From contig JBBHKE010002584.1 in the NCBI GenBank assembly GCA_037447655.1, forward strand, positions 372,464 to 404,439: a DNA stretch of 31,976 bases, given 5' to 3'. The DNA is from Zygnema cylindricum (taxonomy: Eukaryota; Streptophyta; Zygnematophyceae; Zygnematales; Zygnemataceae). A model generated the notes under the pieces. The model worked only from the letters and a program-made list of their open reading frames with translations, had not been told where the DNA came from and ran no database searches. A program made the translations under genes and the position numbers. This document shows, piece after piece, positions 1 to 9,965 of the stretch (its first letter is position 1; each line of letters opens with the position of its first letter).

Positions 1-409
1 GCCCTAAGTGTGGGAAAGTTGGAGTATCTGTGGTAGTGTTGTGTATCGGTAAGGATTTTCCGATAACCGATATGGGCCATTTTTCGGGGACCCGATAATC
101 GATATATTGGTACAATATTTCGCTATCGGTCTTATCGCCGATAAGTAGCCGATAATATCGGCTACTTATTGGCGATAATGCCGATAACGATAACTATTGG
201 CGATAACTGTACGAACCGTACAGATAAATGTACGGCCTGTACACTCATATGTACGTCTTATTCCCCCGACAGTAGCCGACATAATATATGTACGGCTTTA
301 GTACGGCTCCAGTTAAAGCGATGTACCTTCCACATCCGACGTCGTGGCTTTGTCCCTTTCTTTTTTAAGATCCACTAAAAACCTGCCACGTGTCAATCCG
401 TCGACTTTT
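1..409. other. Unassigned left flank
   Basis: I recognise no gene here. The stretch is rich in CGATA/TATCGG words (about 40-210) and then in GTAC words (about 205-305). It does not align by eye with the corresponding part of the A1 5' LTR (5180-5440), so the left end of the A1 3' LTR appears to have been replaced or cut off near 410. It may be part of another repeat or unrelated host DNA. The 69-codon open frame at 169-378 is composed of these repeat words and is not convincing as a gene. Confidence 0.5.
132..178. repeat. 23-bp-arm near-perfect hairpin
   Basis: Arms 132-154 and 156-178 are reverse complements around a single central base at 155. The only disagreement is 140/170, which would be a G-U pair in RNA. 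The arms contain GATAAGTAGCCGATA and its complement, and related CGATA/TATCGG words surround the hairpin. It could be the tip of a foldback or MITE-like element, or a recombination product. No target duplication was identified. Confidence 0.75.
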
Positions 410-899
410 TTTGGAGTCTGGATACAAAATGTATTCTGAGTCTTGAGTCTTATACTTGCGCTGTATCGGCGATACCAGTGTACCTGAGAGGTACATCAAA
501 CCACCAAGCTAACACTAATCTGTCAAGCTACCACTGAGCTATCACTAAGCTAACTAGAATCGTATCTATCGCAGCTGCTCTTCTCTGTACAGAATCACAT
601 TAAGAATATCGGACGCTGCGTTGTTCGTACGGACCATATCAATCGTAATCGTAGTTGCATTGTCTTAACTTTGTCGCTGCTACTTTGTTCTAACTTCGTT
701 GCAGCTGCGTTGTTGTATCGCAGCTGCGTTGCTGCATCGCAGCAGCGTTGTCTCCCCTCAATGTGTGACCTGTATATGTGGAGGTAAGTGCCAATCCAAG
801 AGACCTAAAATGTGCTTTAAGTGACGACGTGTGTTCCTGTAGATTTGTCTTCCTGTCGTCACACCAATTTACTGCGATTTAAAGCTTTCCAAAACAACA
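410..899 (-). repeat. A1 3' LTR, truncated at left
   Basis: It aligns with the A1 5' LTR. Shared blocks are the GTCTGGATACA...CTTATACTT stretch (about 415-465 versus 5457-5512) and the terminal GAAAGCTTT...AACAACA stretch (880-899 versus 5999-6021). The minus-strand start is TGTTGTTTTGG at 899, right after the polypurine tract. About 350 bp present in the 5' copy is missing at the left. GC-rich units with core CAGCTGCGTTG (about 700-752) correspond to the larger minisatellite in the 5' LTR. Confidence 0.75.
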
Positions 900-910
900 C
901 TCCCCTAAAG
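900..910 (-). promoter_or_regulatory. Polypurine tract of A1
   Basis: The minus strand reads CTTTAGGGGAG directly before the LTR start TGTTG. A purine run abutting the 3' LTR is the primer for plus-strand DNA synthesis in LTR retrotransposons. Confidence 0.8.
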
Positions 911-944
911 CTTTAGACTCAATGTATCAGCGGAGCTGCGATGC

Positions 945-1076
945 CACACTTAGCGTAGCATGGCAGCATAGCAGCGCAACATGGCAACATAGCAGCGTAG
1001 CAAATTAACAAATTACCTGGTCACACTACACCTTAATTTTGGGCTAGCGTAGCATGGCAGTATCGCAGTGCAGCAA
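945..1076. repeat. AGCATGGCAGCATAGCAGC minisatellite in A1 3' untranslated region
   Basis: Degenerate repeats of TAGCGTAGCATGGCAG-type units lie at about 950-1012 and again at 1045-1075. They sit between the RNase H stop (1082-1084) and the polypurine tract. The intervening sequence is AT-rich and noncoding. Confidence 0.65.
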
Positions 1077-1081
1077 CTCAT

Positions 1082-2659
1082 CTATTCACCCAATCCTACT
1101 GCATCCCTACAATACTTCAGCTTGGGAGTTGGAAGAGCTTTAGTAAGCATATCAGCAATCATTCTTGCGTCTGGCAGATAGCATAACTTCATCGACCTAG
1201 AGAACACTTTCTCTCTTACAAAGTGTAATCTTACACCCATGTGGTTGCTTTTGAAGTGGTGACTTGCGTTAGAGGCAATGGCAATGGCAGCATGATTATC
1301 GCACCAGATCACCTGTGGCCCAACCTGCATGTATCCTAGATCTTGTAACATGGATTTTACCCATAAGAGTTATTTGAGGGCCGAGCTTGCTGCCATATAT
1401 ATTATGACTCCATTGTCGACTGTGTTGTTACCATTTGAAGTTTGATGCTCCATCAGCAAGTTCCGTTCCCAATTTGCAGAACGAATCCCGTGGTGGATTT
1501 CCGGCTTGGCATTTCGCCATAGCTTGCATCACTCCACGTTTGCAGCTTCACTTCTCCTCCGCCTAGTGTGAGTTTGAGGTCTTTAGTTCGTGCGAAATAT
1601 CTTAAGACTCTCCTTGCTGCATCAAGATCAGATTTTCTCGGATTCTCTAGACTCCTGCTTAGTACCCGATTGCTGCAGCAATGTCAGGACGGGTACAGTT
1701 CATGAAATATATTATGCTTCCCACTATCTGTCTGTAAGGTATTTGTGTCATGGACTCATTCTCCCCTGACTCTCAATACTCGCTAACAATGACACCTGGT
1801 TCTGTCTCTTCTCCCTCTAACTTCTGCCGAAACTCCATTAGAGTTAAACATCTTTTTGCCCCCCGCATTCCGTACTCATCCAACATGTTTCCAATAGCCT
1901 CTTTTTGAGTCAATTTTATTACTTTCTTATTTATGTCTCTCTCTACCTGGATACCCAAAATTTATTTTGCCTCACCGAGGTCTTTCATCTCGAACCGTGA
2001 GTTTAGAGTAGTTTTGATTATGTTAATTTCAGCCATTGATTTGTTAATTTATAGTAAATCATCTACATAGACTGCTATATACACTATCCAATTTTCACCC
2101 TTTAGAACGTAAACAGAGTGATCAGAACTTATCCTTTGCAATCCTAGATTAGTCAAGAATTCATCAAGCTTTAGATTCCACAGTCTGGGGGCCTGTTTTA
2201 GGCCTTATAGAGATTTTAACAACTTCCATACTAAGTGCTCTTTTCCTGGTTGTGCATAATTTTCAGGCTGCTGCATGTAAATGGTCTCTTCTAGTTCTCT
2301 ATGCAAAAAGGCCGTCTTTACATCCATCTGATGTATTTCCATATCTATTATATCAGTTAGGGACAGCAAAATCCTAACTGTCGGAAATCTTACAACCGGA
2401 GAAAATGTTTATTCAAAATCGATTCCTTCCTTTTTATTATACCCCTTTGCCACAAGTCTGGCCTTATAACGTTTAATGGTGTTATCGGGATTTAACTTCA
2501 CCATGAATACCCATTTGTTGCTGATCGCTTTTCGGTCCGGAGGAAGGTTCACAAGCTCCCATGTTTGAGCCTCTATGATGGAATTCATTTCGTCGTTTGC
2601 TGCCTCGATCCAATGATTCCGTTCTGGTGATGAGAAGGCCTCCTGAATGGTCAAAGGCT
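1082..2659 (-). pseudogene. A1 reverse transcriptase - RNase H, decayed
   Basis: This is the C-terminal part of the A1 polyprotein. The RT entry (EEPLTIQEAF...NDEMNSIIEA) lies near 2650 and the stretch to 2409 is open; a stop (2409-2411) replaces a codon just before the TFSPVVRFP motif. Motif A (HQMDVKTAFLH, about 2300-2340) and the YVDD catalytic box (about 2055-2070) are readable; YVDDLL is followed at once by a stop. Open fragments are 1773-1958 and 1082-1351. The latter is the RNase H end, with WCDNHAAIAI and ADMLTKALP, the latter bearing the last catalytic Asp. The stretch 1352-1770 is shifted and interrupted. It descends from an enzyme that copied element RNA and removed RNA from hybrids, but cannot make a full protein now. 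Confidence 0.85.
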
Positions 2660-4334
2660 CCTCTGAGGCTGCCGAGTAGACAAAGTGAGAACTTGCTTGC
2701 AGGCGGCTGCTAGATCTTCTTCCCCCCGGAAATTCTGAGGCTGAGATCGTCGGATGCCGCGCATTGCGCTGATTGCGCTGGTTGCGATCCGTGTGTATTG
2801 ACAGCTGGGGGTCCGGTTGGAACTGAACCGGATGAGGAATTTGGAGAGAGTCTGACTCTGGAGTCATTACCGGAGAATGTTGCACCTGCGGGACAATTTT
2901 TTGCATGCAATCTAAGATGACATGCTCCTGTATTTTTTGTTGTTTTTGTTGCTCTGTCATTTGAAATATATCTATCGAGTCAAGCTCATCTTTGAAAATG
3001 ATATTCCTTGCTACAACTATTTTTTGCCTCTCAAATACAAAGACTTTGTAACCTTTTGAGTGATCATCATATCCTAACAAAATACCTGATAGTCCCTTCA
3101 GTTCCATTTTCCATCTGTCCGTAGACGTATCCAAGAAAAAGCAATGACTACTAAAGGCTTTGAAATGGCTAACATATGGTTTGCTACCTGTCCAGATCTC
3201 GTAAGGAGTAGTGTCTAGTGATCTGGATGCTATCCTATTCTTAATATAAACTGCACAATTTAGAGCCTCAGCCCATAATTTTGGATCCATATTTTTATCT
3301 GCGAGCATCGACCTTGAGCTCTTCGTGAGAGTTATATTTAGTCTTTGCGACACCACATTTTGTTCCGGTGAATATGGAACAGTCAACAGATGACTAATAC
3401 CTTCCTCGAGTAAAAAGGTTTCAAATTCTTTCGACGTATATTCACCACCATTTTCCGATCAGAGCTGCCAAATAGGGGAATTATGAAGTTTTTCAACCCA
3501 TGCTTTATAGTGTTTGAAGTGACCAAACACTTCACTCTTCTTCTTCATGAAGTAAACTTTTGTAATCTTGGAGAAATCATTTGTGAAGGTGACCATATAT
3601 TTCATCCCACCGGCAGATAGAACCTTCGCAGGACCAAAAACATCCGAATGAATTTGTTGTAAAAGTTTCGTTGACCGATGCTCAGACTCTTTAGGAAATG
3701 GCAGTCTAAGGATTTTGCCTAGAGCGGAACCATCAGAAGTTTTCACCGGCTCATTTGTGATTGATACACCTTCTATTTTTCCAGCAATGACCATTTTCCT
3801 CAAACTATCATAGTTTACATGGCCTAATCTCTTATGCCACAACACATCTGAGTGCAAAACACCGGAGTACAGAACATCATTCTCCTTAGTATTAGCCATA
3901 TCCATGCGGTACATCTTGCTACTATCTCTAGTACGTGTAACCACAAACTTGCCATTTTTGCTAACAACTTGCCGACCATTTTGCAAATTAACCTCAAAGC
4001 CTTTACTCTCTACCAACGACGTAGAAAACAGATTTTTCTTAAAGTCAGGCATAAATAAGACATTGTGAAGGGTTCTTTCAATTGCTTTTCCTTCTACATG
4101 AACTAGCAAGGACACATCACCTATAGCACGAGTCTGGACACTCATTCCACAAGCATAATAAATATTTTTCTCCGGCGTTGCTTTCAGATTTTTGAAGACG
4201 GCCTTGTTCCAACACATGTGGGCTGACGCTCCTGTATCCATTACCCATATAGGGTCCTTTGCGCCCTCCATTGCTGCCGCCATAGCGAAGAGATCCGTGT
4301 CGTCGTTCTCAGAAAATGTCAAAGTCTCGTCCTA
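2660..4334 (-). pseudogene. A1 protease - integrase, one in-frame stop and altered catalytic residues
   Basis: A single frame runs from 4331 to 2409 with only one internal stop (TGA, 3459-3461); a TAG at 4332-4334 cuts it off from gag. The aspartic protease motif is WVMDTGASAHMC. The pre-integrase and zinc-binding part shows HKRLGHVNYDSL, but the expected Cys-x-x-Cys reads SDGS, so both zinc cysteines are lost. The integrase core keeps the first Asp (IHSDVFGP). The second reads SENGGEY (Asp to Glu, codon 3453-3455) and the final Glu reads SQRLN (Glu to Gln, 3345-3347), at the family's 35-residue spacing. The C-terminal integrase tail and linker follow. The protein is predicted inactive. Confidence 0.87.
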
Positions 4335-5238
4335 GAGTGATGAAGAAGCTGAAAACAATGCATTTCCACGAGGCGTAGGCCCCGTGAGGCTTTTGTAAAA
4401 CTGACCTGTTGCCATCCCGGCCTGTATAAACCTGTATCGTTAGCTTGTTTATGTTTAGGACAGAATTTGTATCCATGACCTCTTTCACTATAATAAAAAC
4501 ATGCATTGTTGGATTGTCTATTTCCACCCAGATTAAACTGTCTGAACTGGGTAAACTGATTACGTTGCTGATTAAACTGACCTTTCCTCCGAAGGTCTGA
4601 ATTAAAAGCCTCCACTTGCTCAACATTGAGAATATTAGATGTAGCTTCCTCCTCTAGTAAAATATTGATGGCTAACTGTAAAGTCCAGCTAGCTTTATCA
4701 TTCTGTTTGAGCATGTCAGATGCTCCTTTCATACTACGAGGGAGACCCCTCATGAGCAATGTTGCCTATTGAAACAGAGGAAAAACCCCACCTGCACCAG
4801 CATTTTCATCTACAAGGATACGAAATTTGCTAGAATATCCAGCCATTCTACCGCCAGTGTACTTATAGTCCCAAATTTTTCCAGCCAATAGAAGCTCTTC
4901 CTAGACATTAGCTTTTTCATAATCACTTTTAACGGATTTCCAAATATCAATTGTTTTTTTCATTTTTATCCGAGACATAGCTAAGTCCTCAGATATACAA
5001 AATTTCAAAATAGAATGAGCTTAATTATTTTTCTTAGACCATGACGGATCAGATTCATCCAGCGAACAATCCAATATATCGAAAGATTGACATTCTCAAA
5101 ATGTTTCTCCACCATATTCGCCCGGTAAACATACTTATCCCCAGAAAAGATAAGAATTCTTGATGACAGGCCCATAACCTATTGTTCTACGACCACCGGT
5201 GCAGGTGAAGGAGCAGCAGTAGTAGTAGAAGAAGACAT
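4335..5238 (-). pseudogene. A1 gag (capsid-nucleocapsid), decayed
   Basis: The frame opens at the ATG at 5238, inside the LTR (MSSSTTTAAP...), and crosses the LTR end and primer-binding site at codons 20-22 (Q-V-M; codon 20 is now TAG). The middle is interrupted. The last open stretch (4319-4759) covers the LLMRGLP helix region and a nucleocapsid zinc knuckle reading CFYYSERGHGYKFC. The second Cys of the CX2CX4HX4C motif is Tyr here, so zinc binding should fail. A small indel near 4370 shifts it out of the protease frame. Gag forms the virus-like particle that packages element RNA. Confidence 0.78.
5165..5179 (-). promoter_or_regulatory. Primer-binding site of A1 (tRNA-iMet anticodon-arm type)
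   Basis: The minus strand reads GGTTATGGGCCTGTC directly after the LTR end (AATA, expected AACA). The first 11 bases match the complement of the plant initiator tRNA-Met anticodon arm, including ATG opposite the CAU anticodon. The same bases are read as gag codons. Confidence 0.65.
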
Positions 5239-6021
5239 GATACACTCTCAGAAGCTATCAAGAATCTTACCAAACAGCTGTTCTTAAGTGCTCACCAATT
5301 CTTATACAAGCATCCAAACCTCACAAAACTCCATTTGAATATAGAGTAGCATAAACACTGACAACTCCCAAAGTTTGAGCACAATTGACCCGACAACACT
5401 CAAGATATAATACTCAGAAGTTTCCCAAAAACTGTCTACAGTTTTACTCCTTGGAAGTCTGGATACATAAAAATGCTCTAAGTCCTAAGTCTTATACTTT
5501 CGGTGTTCTACCGCCGATACAAATGTACTTGAGAGGTACGTCCAAAATCAACCCACCTACTGAGATCTACGTGTTTTTGATCGTGCCAACCCAATCTATC
5601 ATCGTACAGTCAATAATACTCAAAATCTATATTAAGTGATTGTACAAATACTTGTCGGCTAAGTCACTCGTGATAATCTTATGAATCTCGTCCGTTGACT
5701 TGATTCATATCAATCGCAACTCCGTTGTCTGTACGGATCATATCCAAAGTAACCGCAGCTGCGTTTGTCCTGTCTGTGTCGCAGCCTCGCTGCTGCGCTG
5801 CTCTGTGTGCATAGCTGCTGCGCTGCTGCGTTGCTCTGTCTGCATAGCAGCTGCGCTGTTTTGTCTGCACAGCAGCTACGTTGCTGCGCTGCTCTGTATG
5901 CATAGCAGCTGCGTTGTCCTGAAGTGATGACGCATATCTTTATGAAACTTACGCTACAAATTACTACCTTTCTGTCGTCCTACTAATTTCCTGAGACTGA
6001 AAGCTTTCCAAAAAACAACAT
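5180..6021 (-). repeat. A1 5' LTR
   Basis: It runs on the minus strand from TGTTGTTTTTT (6021) to the base before the primer-binding site (5180), about 842 bp. Its length and content differ from the 3' copy mainly in an internal minisatellite (5756-5915). The last 59 bases before the LTR end encode the start of gag. A GTCTGGATACA block is shared with the 3' LTR. Confidence 0.75.
5756..5915. repeat. Approx. 25-35 bp CTGCGCTGCTCTGTNTGCATAG minisatellite inside A1 LTR
   Basis: Four to five imperfect tandem units share the core GCTGCTCTGT and GCATAGCAG. The unit length is variable. It yields repetitive open frames on both strands (5679-5903 minus, 5700-5927 plus) that are by-products of the repeat. 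The 3' LTR carries a shorter version near 700-752, consistent with copy-number change after insertion. Confidence 0.75.
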
Positions 6022-6530
6022 CATGCTACTAGGAAGACCCCTTATGAGCAAAGCAGCTTGCTAAAACTCAAGAAAGGATCCACTAGCTGAAGAGTGTGCA
6101 TCAATAAGTGTACGAAAATTATCACAATACTCAACCATAGATCCCCCCGAGTATTTGTATCCCCGGATCTTTCTAGCCACCAAGAGCTCTTTCTGAACAT
6201 TTGCTTTTTCAAAAGCATATTTTAGTGAAGTCCAAATCTCGCTCGCCTTTTTCATTTTCAGCCGAGACATGACCAGATTTTCTGAAATGCAAAGAATAAG
6301 TTTGTTCCTTGCCATTTAGTTCTTTTTCGCCCAACTCGGATCTGTCTCATCAAGGGAGCCATCCAAGACCCTAGTAAGTCAGAAGTTTCAAATGAAGATT
6401 CAACCATTGCTGCCCAGTATGCATACTTTTGGCCATTAGAGATGAGAACTCTTCACGAAAGGCCCATAACCTGTTGTTCTACAACCAGCGTTGCAGGTGG
6501 AGGACCAGCTGTTGTAGTGGAAGTAGACAT
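6022..6530 (-). pseudogene. A2 gag N-terminal fragment
   Basis: The ATG at 6530 (MSTSTTTAGPPP...) lies in the LTR. Codons 20-22 (Q-V-M) cross the LTR/primer-site boundary. The frame is broken soon after, then re-opens at 6061-6315 with the UBN2-type gag segment (SRLKMKKASEIWTSLKYAFE). It ends at LLSS-M where A1 is inserted. It aligns with A1 gag around 4735-4760, which continues M-K-G-A-S past the break. Confidence 0.75.
6457..6471 (-). promoter_or_regulatory. Primer-binding site of A2
   Basis: The minus strand reads GGTTATGGGCCTTTC immediately after the LTR terminus AACAACA. Eleven bases match the complement of the tRNA-iMet anticodon arm, as in A1. Confidence 0.65.
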
Positions 6531-7449
6531 AAAACCAACAGAAGCTATCAAGTACCTTCTCCAACAGCCAACTTTCAGTTGACTCAAAACGTGACTAAAA
6601 GAGCCACCTAGCACCAAATTCGCAGAGTGTTACACCTTATAATAAACTTACAACTCACAAAGTTTCAGATTAATTGACCAAGTCAACCATAAGAAATAGT
6701 CTCTGCAAGTTTCTTATAAATTGCCTTTAGAAAAACTATATTCCCAAGAGTGGATGCATAATTTTAACTAAGTCCTAAACTATATACTCACTGTGAGTAT
6801 CTACTGAACCATACTAAATATGTTCCCTATACTTTGGTAATGTTATATGTTCTAACAAACTATCTAAACTGTACTTTATTGTTCCGTAAGTACTTTCCTA
6901 AACCCTATTTGCTACCTGTAACAAATCTACTAATGTAACACTATTTTCTAATGCGCTAAACAACAAATATTTGTTTCCCAAATATTTACAGATATCGTTC
7001 GTACAGTAAATGTTGCTGGTGCTTAGTCAACACTATTCACAACAGTCCAAATGTTTGTCGGTCAAATGGTACGAAACATCATGAGTTCGTACGGCGCACT
7101 CAGTCACTGTGGTCCCCACTTGAATCGCGTCCTTCGACTCGGTTTACATCAACGATCCTCTTACGACCCTCTCCCGGATGTTCGGCTTAGTCTCCGTCTG
7201 TACGATTCACTGAAACCGCCCGTATGATTAATAACACGTGGCTGTGGGTGTTGTTGTCACTCCGGAATACCTACACTGTCTTCGAATTTCAACACGTGTC
7301 CCTGCAATCCTACAGTACACTCTACTGTCTACCTGTTACTGTCACACTATTAGAGGTCAGTAGTAAAACTGACTTAGATGAAATTATTCTAAGTCCTAAA
7401 TCTCCCCTCACAGCCTTATCTAGTGAACTAAAGATTTCCAAATTCAAAA
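6472..7449 (-). repeat. A2 5' LTR
   Basis: It is related to the A1 LTRs: AGAGTGGATGCATAA...CTAAGTCCTAA (about 6745-6780) matches 5455-5490, and the right end has a degenerate GAACTAAAGATTTCC block. It lacks the GC-rich minisatellite. It is about 978 bp long. The right terminus is blurred and placed where B1 RT homology starts. Confidence 0.6.
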
Positions 7450-8787
7450 GAAACCTTTGCCCCGTTGGTCAGATTTTCCTCCGTCCACATACTTCTCAGT
7501 CTAGCAGCAGGGGAAAACATGGAGGTGCACCAGATGGACATCAAGACCGCCTTTTTGCATGGAGAATTGGAAGAGGGGATCTTCATGCGACAACCTGAAG
7601 GATTTGTGGAGGAAGGAGAGGAGAGTAAGGTATGCCGGCTGATTAAATCCCTTAACGGTTTGAAACAAGCGCCTCGACATTGGAATAAGAAACTTGATGA
7701 GTTTCTTAACGGTCTGGGATATATCCGGATCAGCACAGATCACTCAATCAATGTTTTTGAAGATCAGGAAGGTATTATATTTATTGCAATTTATGTTGAT
7801 GATTTGCTTGTTTTAAGTAAATCAAAGGAAAAAATTAATAAACCGAAAACCGATCTTAAGGGGAGATTTGAAATGAAGGATACGGGGGAAGCAAAATATA
7901 TTTTGGGAATTCAAGTAGATAGAGAACGAAAAAGAAAGATTATAAGATTAACTCAAAATGAAGCAATAGGGAACATGCTTGAAAAATTTCAGATGGATAA
8001 AGCTAAGAGTTGTATAACTCCAATGGAGTTAAAGAAGGGAAGTGAGCGGAGTGAGGAAGAAAGAGTCATAGTCTTAGACGATGAATTATCTCCTGAAAAA
8101 CAGAAGTTCATGCAGACTATTCCTTATAGGCAAGTAGTGGGAAGTCTAATCTATTTTATGAATTCTACCCGGCCGGATTTAGCTGCAGCTGTAGGAGTGC
8201 TGAGTAGAAGTCTAAATGCTCCCACTTAGAGGGATTGGGAGGCAGCTAAGAGAGTCCTTAGATATTTGATAGGAACTAGGGATCTATGGTTGCATTTGGG
8301 TGGGGAGAATACTGACATCGCTACTTGGAGTGATGCCAATTATGGTGATGCTCCGATGAGGAGATGTACTTCTGGATATGTATTATATGTGGGTGATGGG
8401 GCTTGCTGTTGGAGTAGCAAACAGCAAAAGGTTATTGCTCAGTCCACCATGGGGGCTGAGTATATGGCATCTTGCTCTACTGTAAAAGAATTGATGTGGG
8501 TCAAGTCTTTGCTTGGTGAGCTCGGTCACCTTAAGAGTGGTGTGCAAAAAATATTTTGTGATAATCAGGCAGCAATCGCAATTTCTGCAAATCCTAATCA
8601 TCATTTTAAAGCCAAACACATGGACATTAGACTCAGCTTTGTTAGAGAGAAAGTAGAAAATAAAATAATCTGGTTAGAGTACCGACCAGATAGCGAAATG
8701 GTAGCAGATATGATGAGCAAACCTGTGCCTTCCCCTAAGCTAATTTTTTGCAAGGAGAAGTGTGGTCTAAAATTAAAGATTGACTAG
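7450..8787 (+). pseudogene. B1 reverse transcriptase - RNase H, 5'-truncated, one stop
   Basis: One frame is open from 7450 to 8787 apart from a single TAG at 8227-8229 (A-P-T-stop-R-D-W). RT motif A is intact (HQMDIKTAFLHGELEE, about 7528-7575), as is the YVDD box (about 7794-7805). RNase H shows TWSDANYGDAP, STMGAEYMAS, CDNQAAIAIS and ADMMSKPVP. These carry the catalytic Asp, Glu, Asp and Asp positions, though Glu sits in GAEY instead of the usual EAEY. It is the best preserved RT catalytic core in the window, but it lacks all upstream gag, protease and integrase coding. Confidence 0.9.
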
Positions 8788-8800
8788 AAAATAAAGGGAG

Positions 8801-9845
8801 TGTAGAAATTAATGGTTCCTTTTTAAGTATTTTATAGGTCTAAATTAAAATACAGAAAGAAGCCGAGGCAGTCTATCTCTAACTTCTCTGTCTAACTCCC
8901 ACACTTGTTGCAGTCACTGGGATGTTTGAGTGGAAGCTAGTGCCTAGGCTATCCAAAGAATTGCGAGAAATAGATAAGTTAATTTACCGGTTTATTTACT
9001 TAAAGGATTGGCGTCAGAACCAGGATTTGATCTTGGTACGTTGGGAATGATAAATAGCCAGTAGCCGGTAGTTCTAATTGTTAAGTCTGAATTGAACGAT
9101 ACATAGTATAGGGTTTGATAATTATTTATATACAATTACGTTGGATAAATCATTTAACTACAAATGCGTAAGGGATACATAGATCTTGTTATGTAAAAGT
9201 ACGGATTAAAGCTACGGACAAGGAACAAGTACAGCGCATTTGTTTTGATAGCGAAACGAATACCGCGCAGGTATTTATTACAGTTACGATTAAATATGTA
9301 TTTAATCGGACAGCCAAAATGTATGCCGAGATAAAGATTTCGGCGGTTTTTGGTCATGGCCACATCGGATGACACGTGGCAAAAAGACATTGGATCGCGA
9401 CATCTCTGGGGATTAAGGGAGCGAATCCGGATATACCACTTGTCGACATTTCGGACATGTTGTACATTATTCGTACAGAAAGTACACTGGCAGCTGTACT
9501 TTTGAGTACGGAGGAGTAATATGATTGGTCTGTACATCAGTAGATAGAGTTTGTGAGAGAGATAGGACTTAGGAAAAATTGGTAGATAGGACCCTCTCTC
9601 CCAAAGAGCTTCTGTACAAAAGGTCAATTTTGACCCTCCATAACTTATTGTTCAAGGGAGCAAATTCAGAGATTCTTTTTGCTATCCACTCATGGGAGTC
9701 TTGCCTTCACAAGGGTGAAGGTGATAAGAGTTTTTGTTTGCCAGGGTGGCAGTAATTCTTGCTGAAACACAAAGGGGTCAGGATTATCTTAGAGGCTTCT
9801 TCGAAGTTGACCACTCTAAGGACTTATGGAGGTCTTAGAGTTTCC
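8801..9845 (+). repeat. B1 3' LTR
   Basis: It starts TGTAGAAATTAATGG right after the purine run AATAAAGGGAG and ends ...GGTCTTAGAGTTTCC (expected TTTCA). It is about 1045 bp and collinear with the B3 LTRs. It includes a GTAC cluster (9462-9535), the palindrome GGTCAATTTTGACC (9622-9635) and the gag start codon context ATGGAGGTC near its end. Confidence 0.85.
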
Positions 9846-9950
9846 CTAAGGTGGCAGTTATTTTTGCTAAAACACAAAGGGGTCACGGTTATCCTAGAGG
9901 CTTTGTGTGAGCTGCTTACTCTGAGGGTTAACGGAAGTCTCAGAGTAGCA
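9846..9950 (+). repeat. Tail of the first LTR of the array
   Basis: The last 105 bp of a family B LTR of the LTR2/LTR3 subtype (GTGGCAGTTATTTTTGCT...TTTGTGTGAGCTGCTTACT) ends in GTAGCA. Its left part was displaced by B1. The LTR gag start codon is ACG here (9931-9933) and a TAG follows just before the CAG-GTT-ATG boundary. Confidence 0.8.
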
Positions 9951-9965
9951 GGTTATGGGCTCACC
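9951..9965 (+). promoter_or_regulatory. Primer-binding site of int1
   Basis: GGTTATGGGCTCACC matches the complement of the plant tRNA-iMet anticodon arm at 14 of 15 bases and directly follows LTR-terminal GCA. The ATG at 9955-9957 within it is also the first in-frame Met of the surviving gag frame. Confidence 0.8.

Larger units (their letters stand above)
410..6021 (-). mobile_element. Ty1/copia retrotransposon A1 (family A), decayed
   Basis: On the minus strand the order is 5' LTR (5180-6021), primer-binding site, gag, protease, integrase, RT, RNase H, polypurine tract and 3' LTR (410-899, truncated). The integrase-before-RT order is diagnostic of Ty1/copia. The right end (minus-strand TGTTGTT, ending at 6021) abuts gag codons of another family A copy mid-gene, so A1 inserted into A2. 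The second target duplication would lie beyond the truncated left LTR and is not seen. All coding parts are broken. Confidence 0.88.
6022..7449 (-). mobile_element. Ty1/copia fragment A2 (5' LTR + gag start), split by A1
   Basis: The 5' LTR (6472 to about 7449), primer-binding site and first part of gag of a second family A element are on the minus strand. Gag stops mid-codon at 6022, where the A1 LTR begins with its precise terminal TGTTG. The rest of A2 would lie left of A1 and is outside or deleted. The right end abuts plus-strand RT codons of B1, so A2 probably inserted into B1. Confidence 0.75.
7450..9845 (+). mobile_element. Family B copia fragment B1 (RT-RNase H-3' LTR)
   Basis: This is the 3' part of a plus-strand element very like B3. 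It begins at the ETFAPVVRF motif, where family A abuts, and ends with a full LTR. At 9846 the sequence passes into the tail of another, differently diverged family B LTR, so B1 most likely inserted into the first LTR of the downstream array. No target duplication can be checked because its 5' end is missing. Confidence 0.78.

Noticed and set aside
169-378. 69-codon frame as a host gene
   Set aside because: Composed of CGATA and GTAC repeat words in a transposon-flanking region; no recognisable protein.
5679-5927. Repetitive open frames on both strands
   Set aside because: Both are translations of the LTR minisatellite; no start context, no family similarity.
9154-9627. 157-codon minus-strand frame in the B1 LTR, with shorter relatives at 18167-18373, 23574-23780, 25222-25467 and 29327-29542
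   Set aside because: The frames recur only because LTRs are homologous; they differ in length, carry different ends and have no coding signature. Antisense LTR reading is the simpler view.
9846-9950. A second complete LTR after B1
   Set aside because: Only the last ~105 bp are present; the rest is displaced by B1.
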